From assembly GCF_020103725.1 (NCBI RefSeq), contig NZ_JAHXBG010000006.1:186001-250000 (forward strand): a stretch of 64,000 bases of DNA, read 5' to 3'. A program made the position numbers and the translations under genes. A model generated the notes under the pieces. It ran no database searches, was not told the DNA's origin, and worked only from the letters and a program-made list of their open reading frames with translations. Positions 9,194 through 18,106 of the stretch are shown piece after piece; the first letter of the stretch is position 1, and every line of letters begins with the position of its first letter. This DNA is from Hyalangium gracile. Lineage in GTDB: Bacteria; Myxococcota; Myxococcia; Myxococcales; Myxococcaceae.

Positions 9194-9233
9194 GGGGAGT
9201 ACCCGGTGCGTCCGAGTGCTCCCCGTCTCATTT
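9194..9233 (+). terminator. Probable intrinsic terminator after the phosphate operon
   Basis: GGGGAGTAC (9194-9202) pairs with GTGCTCCCC (9216-9224) with one G-U wobble. A short T-containing tail (GTCTCATTT) follows. The position, 35 bases after the pit stop codon, fits a terminator. Confidence 0.5.
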
Positions 9234-9261
9234 CCGGGCCTCGTCGGATGGGGGCATCACA

Positions 9262-9314
9262 GTGTGACGTGAGCGGTCACACCTGGAGGCCCGGCTGGGA
9301 CTCCAAGTGCTTGG
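9262..9314 (+). promoter_or_regulatory. Two palindromes upstream of the metal efflux operon
   Basis: GTGTGAC (9262-9268) and GTCACAC (9276-9282) form a perfect seven-base inverted repeat with a seven-base spacer. Some 20 bases on, CCAAG-TG-CTTGG (9303-9314) is a perfect 12-base palindrome ending 48 bases before the first ATG of the operon. Both fit dimeric repressor or activator operators. The binding protein is not identifiable here. Confidence 0.4.
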
Positions 9315-9362
9315 AATGACTTGGGCCGCGAGCGGTACGGGGTTTGCGATGGATGCGGGTGC

Positions 9363-10601
9363 ATGCTCGCCGTGTCCGCCACCCTCACGCTCTTCCTGGC
9401 TGCCGCCCCCGTCCCCGAGGGAGGGGGCTGGACGCTCGGTCAGCTCGTGGGCGAGGCGCTGGCGAAGAGCCCCGAGGTGGCGGCGGCGCGCGCGGAGGAG
9501 ACGGGCGCCGAGGGTGAGCTGGCGGCTGACTCCCGATGGGTGCGTCAGAATCCGCAGCTCGAGGTGGAGTACGGCACCGATGCGGTGACACAGGATGAGG
9601 GGGAGCGCAGGCTGTCCGTCTCGATCAGCCAGCAGCTGGAGGTGGCCGGGCAGCGAGGCTTGAGGGTGGAGCGGGCGGAGGCTGCGCTCGCGGCGGCGAA
9701 GGCTCGGCGGCGTGCGGTGGAGCTGAGCGTGGCGCGCGAGGCGGCGGACGCGGCGGCGGAGGTGGCTCGGCGCGAGGCGCTCGTGAAGCTGGCGGAGGAC
9801 GTGCTCGCGGCGGCCCGGGCGCTGGAGGAGGCCACGGCGCGGCGCTTCTCGGCGGGAGATGTCTCGGAGCTGGAGCGCAACACGGCGGCGCTGGAGCGGG
9901 CTCGAGCCGAGGCGCGTGCCGCGCAGGCCCGCGCGGAGCTGGCCTCGGCCCGGGCTTCGGTGAACCGGCTGCTCGGGCGCCCGGCCAGCGCGGCGCTCTC
10001 GGTGGCGCTGGAGGCCGTGGCTGTCGAGCCGCCGGTGGAGCCTCCGGAACTGGTGGCCGCGCGAGCCGAGGCCGAGGCGGCTCAGGCGGAGGTGAAGCTG
10101 CTGCGCCGTGAGCGCATCCCAGACCCGACCGTGAGCCTCGGGTACGAGCGGGAGCGCGAGCGCGAGGAGCACCTCACCGGGCCGGATCTCCACTCGGGCG
10201 CGATGGTGGTGGCGCGCCTCTCCCTGCCGCTGCCGCTGTGGAACCGTAATCAGGGAGAGCTGGCGGCGGCTCGGGCCCGGCAGGCGGTGCGTGAGGCGGA
10301 GCGGGAAGGGCGGGAGCGTGAGGTGGCGGCGGAGCGGGTTTCCGCGCGCGAGAGCTTCGAGGCAGCTCGGACCGCCGAGGCCGCGCTCACGGCCGCGCTG
10401 CCCGGCATCGAGCGCAACCTGTCCCTCGTCCAGCGCGCCTACGAGGCGGGAGAGCTGGGGCTGGATGCACTCCTGCTCGCCCGGGAGCGGGCCTTCTCCG
10501 CGCGAGGCGAGGCCATCGACGCCGCGGCGGCACTTGCCCGCGCCCGAGCCGCCCTGCTGCGCGCTTCGGGCCGACTGCCCACGGGGGAGGTTCCACGATG
10601 A
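9363..10601 (+). CDS. Outer membrane efflux protein (CusC/CzcC-like, TolC fold)
   Basis: 412 residues with a signal peptide (MLAVSATLTLFLAAAP). The rest is two OEP repeats of long Ala/Glu/Arg-rich helices (about 25-210 and 220-405), as in TolC-fold outer membrane factors. The LSLPLPLWNRNQGE element in the second repeat is typical of heavy-metal efflux members. It would provide the outer membrane channel for the RND pump encoded downstream. The ATG at 9363 is chosen because it begins the signal peptide; an in-frame TTG at 9321 adds 14 unlikely residues. The stop overlaps the next gene (ATGA). Confidence 0.87.
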   Translation: MLAVSATLTLFLAAAPVPEGGGWTLGQLVGEALAKSPEVAAARAEETGAEGELAADSRWVRQNPQLEVEYGTDAVTQDEGERRLSVSISQQLEVAGQRGLRVERAEAALAAAKARRRAVELSVAREAADAAAEVARREALVKLAEDVLAAARALEEATARRFSAGDVSELERNTAALERARAEARAAQARAELASARASVNRLLGRPASAALSVALEAVAVEPPVEPPELVAARAEAEAAQAEVKLLRRERIPDPTVSLGYEREREREEHLTGPDLHSGAMVVARLSLPLPLWNRNQGELAAARARQAVREAEREGREREVAAERVSARESFEAARTAEAALTAALPGIERNLSLVQRAYEAGELGLDALLLARERAFSARGEAIDAAAALARARAALLRASGRLPTGEVPR

Positions 10602-11149
10602 GACGCCTGGGCTGCCTGATGATCGGGCTCCTGTCCGCGACGGCCCTGGCCCACGGGGGTGAGGACCACGACGAGACGCCTCCGCCCGCGCAGTCCGCGC
10701 AGGGAGAGCTTCACGTCCTGAGCGCGACCGGAGACATCTTCGAGGTGGTGCTCAAGCACCCGGAGCACGGTGAGGGCGGAAGGACGCCGCTGCGGGTGCT
10801 CGTCGCAGAGACGGACACCAACGCGCCTGTGCTGGGCGCGCAGGTGGAGCTGACGCTCACGGGCCCCACCCTGCAGAAGCTGGCGCCCCGGATGGACTCG
10901 CCCGGCGTGTATCTGGCCGAGGCCGAGCTGCCCGTGGGCGCCGAGTTCGCCGCCACCGCCACCGTGACGCGCGGAGAGGCCGTGGACGTGCTGGCGCTCG
11001 GGACGGTGCACCTGGAGGCCGAGCCTCCCTCGGACATGCATGCCGGTGGCGCCTCGAGGCTGTGGATCCTCGGGCTGGTGGGCGGTGTGGCGCTGCTGGG
11101 GCTCGTGGCGCTGGGGATGGCTCGAAGGATGAGGAGGGTGACGCCATGA
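10598..11149 (+). CDS. His-rich, C-terminally anchored periplasmic protein of the metal efflux operon
   Basis: 183 residues. The signal peptide ends in ALAHGG and the mature N-terminus is HGGEDHDE, a likely metal-binding patch. The body (about 40-145) is predicted beta-sandwich, resembling periplasmic Ig-like or FixH/YtkA-type domains (LRVLVAETDTNAPVLGAQVELTL). One membrane helix near 152-174 precedes a basic tail. The gene overlaps both neighbours by four bases. A role as a periplasmic metal-handling accessory of the efflux complex is inferred from position and the His-rich segment. Confidence 0.7.
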   Translation: MRRLGCLMIGLLSATALAHGGEDHDETPPPAQSAQGELHVLSATGDIFEVVLKHPEHGEGGRTPLRVLVAETDTNAPVLGAQVELTLTGPTLQKLAPRMDSPGVYLAEAELPVGAEFAATATVTRGEAVDVLALGTVHLEAEPPSDMHAGGASRLWILGLVGGVALLGLVALGMARRMRRVTP

Positions 11150-12303
11150 CGCGCCGTGGAATGGTGGCCGCGGTGTTGCTCGTGGCGGCGGTGGCCTGGG
11201 GCCACGGTGGAGAGGAGCATGGCGAAGCGCCCACCCGGCCTGCCGTCACCGGTCCAGGCTTCTCCGTCGCCAAGGAGACGCAGTTCCTGCTGGAGATTCG
11301 CACCGAGCGGGCTCGGGTCCGCTCGCTGGAGGCGCGCCTCGTCGCTCCCGGCAAGGTCATCCCCCGGACGGACCGGTACGCCCAGGTGGCCTCGCCCGTC
11401 CCCGGCATCGTGATGGCGTCGGGGAGCGCCGTGCCGCTGGTGGGGCAGAAGGTGAAGAAGGGCCAGGTGCTCGCCACCATCCAGCAGAGCCTCTCCGCCT
11501 CCGAGGCCACGGGGCTCTCCACCAACCTCATCCAGGCCGAGGCGGAGGCCTCGCGAGCCCAGGCCGCGCTGGAGCAGGCCCGGAAGGACCTGGCGCGGCT
11601 CGAGTCCCTGCAGGGCGTCGTGGCCGAGAAGGAGGTGCAGCAGGCCACGCTCGCCGTGCGCACGGCCGAGCAGGAGTTGAACCGCGCTCGCTCCTCCCGG
11701 GAGGTGCTGTCCGGAGCGCGCCAGGGCCAGGGCACCGCGCGCTTCACGCTCACCGCGCCCATCGACGGGGTGCTCGTGGAGGCCCGGGCCACGGTGGGCG
11801 AGCAGGTGGAGCCCTCCCGTCCTCTCTTCACCGTGCTGGACGCGGCCGTCGTCTGGGTGGAGGCGCGCGTGTACGAGAACGACGTGGCGCGCGTCGAGGC
11901 GGCCACGGGCGCGCTCGTGCACAGCGAGGCCTATGAGGACCAGCACTTCCCCGCGCGCCTGTACCACGTGGGACAGGTGGTGGACGAAGGCACGCGCAGC
12001 GTCCGCGTCCTCTTCGAATTGGACAACCGCGCGGGGCGGCTGCGGCCCGGCATGTTCGTGGACGTGGCCATCGGCGCGGGAGGCGCCCAGCAGGTGCTCG
12101 CGGTGCCCGAGGCGGCCGTGGTGGAGGAGGAGGGCCGCGCCTTCGTCTTCCTGCACACCGCGCCCGAGTCCTTCGAGCGGCGCGAGGTGGTGCTCGGTGT
12201 CCGGGATGGTGTCTGGCGCGCGGTGCGCCAGGGGGTGAAGGAGGGCGAGCGCGTGGTGGTGAAGGGCGTGGCGACGCTCCAGGCCACGAGGGGAGGGCGC
12301 TAG
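11146..12303 (+). CDS. Membrane fusion protein of heavy-metal RND efflux (CusB/CzcB-like)
   Basis: 385 residues with signal peptide and an HGGEEHGE His-rich mature start like that of the preceding protein. It has the HlyD/RND adaptor order: barrel-sandwich half (YAQVASPVPGIVMA), helical hairpin (about 125-195), second lipoyl half (FTLTAPIDGVLVEA), beta-barrel and membrane-proximal domain. It links the inner-membrane pump to the outer-membrane channel. The stop is immediately followed by the pump ATG, which points to coupled translation. Confidence 0.9.
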   Translation: MTRRGMVAAVLLVAAVAWGHGGEEHGEAPTRPAVTGPGFSVAKETQFLLEIRTERARVRSLEARLVAPGKVIPRTDRYAQVASPVPGIVMASGSAVPLVGQKVKKGQVLATIQQSLSASEATGLSTNLIQAEAEASRAQAALEQARKDLARLESLQGVVAEKEVQQATLAVRTAEQELNRARSSREVLSGARQGQGTARFTLTAPIDGVLVEARATVGEQVEPSRPLFTVLDAAVVWVEARVYENDVARVEAATGALVHSEAYEDQHFPARLYHVGQVVDEGTRSVRVLFELDNRAGRLRPGMFVDVAIGAGGAQQVLAVPEAAVVEEEGRAFVFLHTAPESFERREVVLGVRDGVWRAVRQGVKEGERVVVKGVATLQATRGGR

Positions 12304-15300
12304 ATGCTGGACCGCATCATCCTCTTCTCGTTGCGGCACCGGCTCTTCGTCGTCCTGGCGGCGGCGGCGGTGCTCCTCTATGGAGGCTGGGTCGTCACCC
12401 GGCTGCCGGTGGACGTGTTCCCGGACCTCAACCGGCCCACCGTCACGGTGATGACGGAGGCGGGCGGCCTGTCCCCCGAGGAGGTGGAGGCGCTCGTCAC
12501 GCGGCCCATCGAGGTGTCGATGAACGGGGCGCCCGGAGTGCGGCGCGTGCGCTCCTCGTCCGCGGTGGGGCTCGCGGTCGTCTATGTGGAGTTCGACTGG
12601 GACACGGACATCTATCGGGCCCGGCAGCTCGTGGCCGAGCGCCTCCAGGTGGCCCGGGACGGACTGCCGCGCGACGTGGTGCCGCAGCTGGCGCCGGTCT
12701 CCTCCATCATGGGGGAGATCCTCCTGCTGGGCGTGCAGAGCGAGGGGGACCGCACCTCGCCGCTGGAGCTGCGCTCGCTGGCCGACTGGGTCATCCGCCA
12801 GCGCCTGCTGACCATTCCGGGGATTGCCCAGGTGACGGTGATGGGGGGCGGGGTGAAGCAGCTCCAGGTGCTGGTGAGCCCGGAGAAGCTGCTGGCCTTC
12901 GGGCTCACGCTGGAGGAGGTGGAGCAGGCGGCGGGGCTGTCGCAGGGCAACACCACGGGAGGCTTCGTCACGCGGGGTGGGCGCGAGTACCTGGTGCGCA
13001 ACCTGGCGCGCAGCGCCTCCGTGGAGGACCTGGCCAGCACGGCGGTGGCGGTGCGCGACGGCGTGCCGGTGCGGCTCTCCCAGGTGGCCGAGGTGAAGGA
13101 GGGCCCGGCGGTGAAGCGCGGGGACGGGGGGATGAACGGGAGGCCGGCGGTCATCCTCGCGGTGCAGAAGCAGCCGGGAGCCAGCACGCTGGAGCTCACC
13201 GAGAAGGTCGCGGAGGCGATGGCGGAACTGCGGCGCACGCTGCCGGCGGACGTGCGCCTGGCGACGCTCTTCGAGCAGGCCCACTTCATCGAGGCGGCCA
13301 TCGGCAACGTGCAGGAGGCGCTGCGTGACGGCGCCATCCTGGTGGTGGTGGTGCTGTTCCTGTTCCTGGCGAACCTGCGCACCACGGCCATCACGCTCAC
13401 CGCCATCCCGCTGTCCTTCGTCATCACCGCGCTGGTGATGGATGCGTTCGGGCTGTCCATCAACACGCTCACGCTGGGCGGGTTGGCGGTGGCCATCGGC
13501 GAGCTGGTGGACGACGCCATCGTGGACGTGGAGAACGTGTACCGGCGCCTGCGGGAGAACCGGCGGAAGGAGCATCCGGAGCCCGTGCTGCGCGTCATCT
13601 ACCGCGCGTCCTCGGAGGTTCGGAACTCCATCGTCTTCGCGACCCTCATCGTGGTGCTGGTGTTCCTGCCGCTGTTCGCGATGGGAGGCATCGAGGGCCG
13701 GCTCTTCGCGCCGCTGGGCGTGGCGTACATCGTCTCGATCCTCGCCTCGCTGGTGGTGTCGCTCACGGTGACGCCGGTGCTGTGCGCGTACCTGCTGCCC
13801 AAGGGGCGCCTGCTGGAGCACGGAGACAGCGCGCTGGTGCGAGCCCTGAAGCAGCGGGTGCGGCGGCTCTACCAGGTGTCCCTGGCGCACCCGGGCATGG
13901 TGATGGCGGGCGCGGCGGTGCTGGTGCTGGCCGCGGTGGCCACGGTGCCCTTCCTGGGCCGCAGCTTCCTGCCCGCCTTCAACGAGGGCACGGCGACGGT
14001 GAACGTGCTGGCGCCGCCGGGCACCTCGCTGGAGGAGTCCACCCGCCTGGGGCTGCTGGCCGAGCGACTCATCGCCTCGGTGCCAGAGGTGAGCACGGTC
14101 GGCAGGCGCACTGGCCGCGCGGAGCAGGACGAGCACGCCGAGGGCGTCCACTACTCGGAGCTGGACGTGGACTTCAAGGAGGGAGGCCGCCCGCGCCCCG
14201 AGGTGCTGGCGGACATGCGCTCCCGGCTCGCGCAGCTGCCGGGCGTGTCCGTGTCCGTGGGCCAGCCCATCTCGCACCGGCTGGACCATCTGCTCTCGGG
14301 CATCCGCGCGCAGGTGGCGGTGAAGCTGTTCGGGCAGGACCTGGATGTGCTGCGCTCCAAGGCGGAGGAGGTGCGCCAGGTGATGGCCGAGGTGCCCGGC
14401 ATCGTGGACCTGCAGGTGGAGCAGCAGACGCTCATTCCGCAGCTCCAGGTCCGCCTGAAGCGCGAGGAGGCGGCGCGGCTGGGCGTGCAGCCGGGCGCCA
14501 TGGCCGAGCAGCTCGAGAAGGCCTTCAACGGCGTGGTGGTGGGGCAGGTGCTGGAGGGCCAGCGCACCTTCGATGTGCTGGTGCGTTACGAGGACTCGGC
14601 GCGAACGAGCGCGGACGCCTTCCGCCGGGCGCTGGTGGACACGCCCTCGGGGGCGCGGGTGCCCGTGTCGGCGGTAGCGGAGGTGGTGGAGACGCGAGGC
14701 CCCAACCTCATCAACCACGACCATCTGCAGCGGCGCGTGGTGGTGATGGCCAACGTGGCGGGCAGGGACCTGGGGAGCGCGGTGGACGAGGTTCGCTCCC
14801 GGGTGGCCGCGCGCGTGGAGCTGCCCACGGGCTCCTCCATCGCGTACGAGGGGCAGTTCGAGAGCCAGCAGTCGGCCACGCGCCTCATCGCGCTGCTGTC
14901 GATGGTGTCGCTGGTGGGAATGTTCCTGGTGCTGTACTCGCACTTCCGCTCGGTGCGGCTGGTGCTCCAGGTGATGCTCAACATCCCGCTGGCGCTGGTG
15001 GGCAGCGTGGCGGCGGTGCTGTTGACGGACCGCACGCTGTCGGTGGCGACGCTGGTGGGCTTCATCACCCTGTGCGGCATCGCCAGCCGGAACACCATCA
15101 TGATGATCTCGCACTACCTGCACCTGGTGGAGGTGGAGGGCGAGCGCTTCGGTCCGGAGCTGGTGGTGCGCGGCTCGCTGGAGCGGCTGGTGCCGGTGGT
15201 GATGACGGCGCTGACGGCGGGGCTGGCGCTGGTGCCGCTGGCGCTGGCTTCGGGGGAGCCGGGCAAGGAGATCCTCCACCCGGTGGCGACGGTCATCCTG

Positions 15301-15471
15301 GGAGGCCTGGTCAGCTCGACGCTCCTGGACATGGTCGTCACGCCAGCGGTGTTCTATCGATTCGGGCGCCCTGCCTTGGAGAGGTACCTGGCGCGCAAGC
15401 AGGCTGCTCGCGAGGAGGAGGGCCAGGCGCTGGCTCCTTCGGCCGAGGGCGGAGTGCCGGGCAGGGCTTGA
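12304..15471 (+). CDS. Heavy-metal RND efflux pump (CusA/CzcA family)
   Basis: 1055 residues, the usual family length, with twelve membrane helices in two blocks and two large periplasmic loops. The N-terminus LPVDVFPDLNRPTVTV is characteristic of HME-RND proteins. Helix 4 holds the proton-relay acids in GELVDDAIVDVENV. The pump exports cations such as Cu(I)/Ag(I) or Zn/Co/Cd across both membranes; specificity cannot be settled by eye. The His-rich partners and a cupredoxin lipoprotein next door lean toward copper. Confidence 0.93.
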   Translation: MLDRIILFSLRHRLFVVLAAAAVLLYGGWVVTRLPVDVFPDLNRPTVTVMTEAGGLSPEEVEALVTRPIEVSMNGAPGVRRVRSSSAVGLAVVYVEFDWDTDIYRARQLVAERLQVARDGLPRDVVPQLAPVSSIMGEILLLGVQSEGDRTSPLELRSLADWVIRQRLLTIPGIAQVTVMGGGVKQLQVLVSPEKLLAFGLTLEEVEQAAGLSQGNTTGGFVTRGGREYLVRNLARSASVEDLASTAVAVRDGVPVRLSQVAEVKEGPAVKRGDGGMNGRPAVILAVQKQPGASTLELTEKVAEAMAELRRTLPADVRLATLFEQAHFIEAAIGNVQEALRDGAILVVVVLFLFLANLRTTAITLTAIPLSFVITALVMDAFGLSINTLTLGGLAVAIGELVDDAIVDVENVYRRLRENRRKEHPEPVLRVIYRASSEVRNSIVFATLIVVLVFLPLFAMGGIEGRLFAPLGVAYIVSILASLVVSLTVTPVLCAYLLPKGRLLEHGDSALVRALKQRVRRLYQVSLAHPGMVMAGAAVLVLAAVATVPFLGRSFLPAFNEGTATVNVLAPPGTSLEESTRLGLLAERLIASVPEVSTVGRRTGRAEQDEHAEGVHYSELDVDFKEGGRPRPEVLADMRSRLAQLPGVSVSVGQPISHRLDHLLSGIRAQVAVKLFGQDLDVLRSKAEEVRQVMAEVPGIVDLQVEQQTLIPQLQVRLKREEAARLGVQPGAMAEQLEKAFNGVVVGQVLEGQRTFDVLVRYEDSARTSADAFRRALVDTPSGARVPVSAVAEVVETRGPNLINHDHLQRRVVVMANVAGRDLGSAVDEVRSRVAARVELPTGSSIAYEGQFESQQSATRLIALLSMVSLVGMFLVLYSHFRSVRLVLQVMLNIPLALVGSVAAVLLTDRTLSVATLVGFITLCGIASRNTIMMISHYLHLVEVEGERFGPELVVRGSLERLVPVVMTALTAGLALVPLALASGEPGKEILHPVATVILGGLVSSTLLDMVVTPAVFYRFGRPALERYLARKQAAREEEGQALAPSAEGGVPGRA

Positions 15472-15480
15472 GGGGATGTC

Positions 15481-16611
15481 ATGAAGAGGAATGTTCGGGA
15501 GAACCGTATGAAGCGCTGGATGGGATGGGTGGTGCTCGCCGGGCTGGTGGCCGCGTGCGACAAGAAGCCGGAGGCTCCGGCCGCGAGCCAGGTGCCTGCC
15601 GCCGCGGCTCCGGCGAGGAAGGCCCACGAGGCGCAGCCACACGCGCATGCGGCTCCGCACGGCGGGTGGGTCGAGTCGACGTCCCGTGGGCACCTGGAGC
15701 TGGTGGCCACGCGCGATGGGAGCTACCGCGTGTACCTGCTCGATGACGCGATGAACGTGCGCCCGGTGGAGGGCGCTGGCGGCACCATCAAGGTAGCCAA
15801 GGGCGGCTATCCCGAGGTGACGCTGGCGCCGGTGGGCGACCACCTGGAAGGCAAGGGGCCAGCGCACACGGACGAGCACCTCGCCATGGTGGTGACGGTG
15901 GTGCAGGGTGGAAAGCCGGAGTCGGTGCGTTTCAACGCGCACCTGGAGGAGCACGGCCATACGGGAGCCGCGCCCGGAGGCATGGAGAGGCACGACCACA
16001 CGCCGCTGCAGGGCGGAGTGGTGGCGATGAGCGGCGATATGCACCTCGAGGTGCTCTCGCTGCGCTCGGGCGAGGTGCGCGTCTGGGTGACGGATGACTT
16101 CCGCAAGCCGGTGGCGCTCACGGGGCTGAAGGGGAAGGTGGAGGCGGGAGGAAAGAGCGTGGCGCTCGCTCCGGAGCCCGGCGGACAGTTCCTGACGGCC
16201 ATGCTCCCGCCGTCGGAGCAGGAGCGCGAGACGACCGTGCACCTGCCCATGCCGGGAGACCCGGAGTACTTCATCACCTTCCTGCTCACGCCGAAGGACG
16301 CGGCGGCGGCGCCTGGCGCGAAGACCGAGGCGAAGGGGAGCGCGGCGCAGGTGCAGGAGGTGACCATCCGCGTGGAGGGTGGCTACAACCCGGGCCAGGT
16401 GCAGGTGAAGAAGGGAGTGCCGGTGCGGCTGCGCTTCCAGCGCAAGGACAACGCGGGGTGCTCGGAGGAGCTGGTCATCCCGGACTTCGGAGTGAAGAAG
16501 ACGCTGCCGGCGCTCTCGGAGACGGTGGTGGAGTTCACGCCGGACAAGACGGGGACGTTCCCCTTCACGTGCGGCATGGGGATGCTGAAGGGTCAGCTCG
16601 TGGTGAACTGA
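15481..16611 (+). CDS. Cupredoxin-domain lipoprotein of the metal operon
   Basis: 376 residues. The lipobox LVAAC gives a lipoprotein, followed by a His-rich linker (HEAQPHAHAAPHGG) and two related beta domains (about 60-155 and 165-260) of unknown type with further His clusters. The last 90 residues are a cupredoxin-like fold: PVRLRFQRKDNAGCSEEL contributes one Cys and FTCGMGMLKGQL the usual C-x-M-x-M-type end. Copper binding or delivery in the periplasm is the likely role. Start at 15481 has GAGGGG six bases upstream; ATG at 15508 also has a good site and gives a shorter signal. Confidence 0.75.
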   Translation: MKRNVRENRMKRWMGWVVLAGLVAACDKKPEAPAASQVPAAAAPARKAHEAQPHAHAAPHGGWVESTSRGHLELVATRDGSYRVYLLDDAMNVRPVEGAGGTIKVAKGGYPEVTLAPVGDHLEGKGPAHTDEHLAMVVTVVQGGKPESVRFNAHLEEHGHTGAAPGGMERHDHTPLQGGVVAMSGDMHLEVLSLRSGEVRVWVTDDFRKPVALTGLKGKVEAGGKSVALAPEPGGQFLTAMLPPSEQERETTVHLPMPGDPEYFITFLLTPKDAAAAPGAKTEAKGSAAQVQEVTIRVEGGYNPGQVQVKKGVPVRLRFQRKDNAGCSEELVIPDFGVKKTLPALSETVVEFTPDKTGTFPFTCGMGMLKGQLVVN

Positions 16612-16622
16612 GGGAGAACGGG

Positions 16623-17201
16623 GTGGAGCACGTCGAGGGCGAGGCGGTAGCGCGGACGCTGGTGGAGAACCACCGGCACTTCCTGTCCTTCCTGGAGCGG
16701 CGCGTGGGCAGCCGCGCGGTGGCGGAGGACATGCTGCAGGCCGCCTTCGTGCGCGCGGTGGAGAAGGGCGATGCGCTGCGCGAGGGAGAGAGCGCGGTGG
16801 CGTGGTTCTACCGGCTGCTGCGCAACGCGCTCGTCGACCATTACCGGAAGCAAGCGGCGGAGGGCCGCGCGCTGGAGCGAGAGGCGCGTGAGGCGACGGA
16901 GGAGGGCCCGGATCCGGAGCTGAAGAGCGCCGTCTGTGCCTGCGTGGGGGAGCTGCTGCCCACGCTCAAGCCAGAATACGCCGAGCTGTTGAAGCAGGTG
17001 GACCTGGAGGAGCGGAGCGTGCCCGAGGTGGCCGCGGAGGTGGGCATCACGCCGAACAACGCCGGGGTGAGGCTCCACCGGGCCCGACAGGCCTTGAAGC
17101 ATCAGCTCGAGCGGAGCTGTGGCACCTGCGCCACGCACGGATGCCTCGACTGCTCCTGTCAGCGGCGTCGGGAGGCGGGCTCGCAGCAAAGCGAGGGCTG
17201 A
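16623..17201 (+). CDS. CorE-like metal-dependent ECF sigma factor
   Basis: 192 residues: sigma2 (about 15-80), a linker with CAC at 105-107, sigma4 (about 110-162), and a C-terminal cysteine-rich tail with Cys at 166, 169, 174, 177 and 179. As I recall, Myxococcus xanthus CorE and CorE2 share this arrangement, a CxC in the linker plus a C-terminal Cys-rich domain, and are activated directly by copper or by cadmium/zinc rather than by an anti-sigma factor. No anti-sigma gene is adjacent, in agreement. GTG start with GGGAG upstream. It lies 11 bases after the efflux operon and probably autoregulates it. Confidence 0.85.
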   Translation: MEHVEGEAVARTLVENHRHFLSFLERRVGSRAVAEDMLQAAFVRAVEKGDALREGESAVAWFYRLLRNALVDHYRKQAAEGRALEREAREATEEGPDPELKSAVCACVGELLPTLKPEYAELLKQVDLEERSVPEVAAEVGITPNNAGVRLHRARQALKHQLERSCGTCATHGCLDCSCQRRREAGSQQSEG

Positions 17202-17257
17202 GCCCGCATTCCAGTGAGATGCCTCCTCTGCAAAGGCCCCCAGCGGGATCCTGTCCG

Positions 17258-17945
17258 ATGTCGCGAGTGCGGCGGATGAACTGGCGCACGCTCCTCAAGG
17301 TCTGTGCGGACGTTGTGCTGCCTCTGCCACTCGTGCTGTTGCTGAGGGGACTGCTTTGGCCCCAGGAGCAGCCAGAATTCCCTGCCGGTGGCCGTATCAG
17401 CCCCCCTGCTGGACAGCGAACAGCGCACGAAGTTGCTGACTTACGCGCGAACCTGCAACCGGAGTTCCGAGTGCGAGTCGCCGCTGGGCTGCTTGTTCGA
17501 GGCCAGGACTGGGTATGCCCACTGTAAGGACAGCCAATGGCATCCAACAAAGAGAATGCCTGTGCGCCCGGGTTGCTATGTGGCGGTCAGGATGGCTGGT
17601 GCGCGCGGACATGTCGCCCGGGAGCGGTGGCGGATTGTCCCGAGGGCTTCTTCTGCACGGAGACCAGTCCTCAGGCAGTCGCCGTGCCCTGGTGGTGGTG
17701 AGTGTCGGGTGCACCCTGAGCCGCCTCACCCAGGAAAAGTGTGGATGGAGTGTGTCGTGCCTTGCGGCAAGGACCACCCTCCATGCGAAGCCGGGCAGGT
17801 CTGCGAGGGCTGGCACTGCACTCAAGGCTGCGATCCGCAGGGCCCTGAGAGCTGTCCTGAGGGGTACTACTGTGACCGGCGCGTGGCGAGCAGGCCCTTC
17901 TCGTGCCAGCCGGATTACTGGCGGGACCTGAGTCTCGGTCATTGA
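17258..17945 (+). pseudogene. Frameshifted gene for a Cys-rich membrane-anchored protein
   Basis: Coding-like sequence jumps between two frames three times. The first frame from ATG 17258 (or 17276) gives a signal anchor (VLPLPLVLLLRGLLWP). It then changes near 17385 to a frame reading LLTYARTCNRSSECESPLGC, near 17530 to one reading CGGQDGWCARTC and CPEGFFC, and near 17690 back to one reading CEAGQVCEGWHC and CPEGYYCDR before the TGA. Each piece has the regular Cys spacing of myxobacterial secreted repeat proteins, and no single frame has it throughout. Either the gene is decayed or the assembly carries several indels here. Function unknown. Confidence 0.6.
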
Positions 17946-18106
17946 TGCCTCGCCCGGGACGTTTCAGGTCCCCTGAGAAAAACCCGGAAAATTCCCCAGG
18001 AAAACCCTCAGGAAACTTCTCCTCTCAGTTTCCGATAATGCAGGCGGGTGTAGGCATTTTGGTGCCACACCCTCCCATTGTCCCCTTGGTCGTTCCGGAG
18101 ACGCAC
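17946..18106 (+). other. Intergenic leader, A-rich
   Basis: This 161-base gap is noticeably richer in A than its surroundings (runs of GAAAA and AAAATT) and contains CCTGAG and CTCAGG about 30 bases apart. It probably holds the promoter of the next gene; I see no defined motif. Confidence 0.3.

Noticed and set aside
9263-9281. CRP-type site (TGTGA...TCACA)
   Set aside because: The half-sites are nine bases apart rather than six, so a CRP reading is not supported; kept only as a generic palindrome.
10711-16242. 1843-codon open frame on the minus strand
   Set aside because: Antisense to the metal efflux operon; its composition (His/Arg/Gln-rich, no domains) is the expected shadow of high-GC coding sequence.
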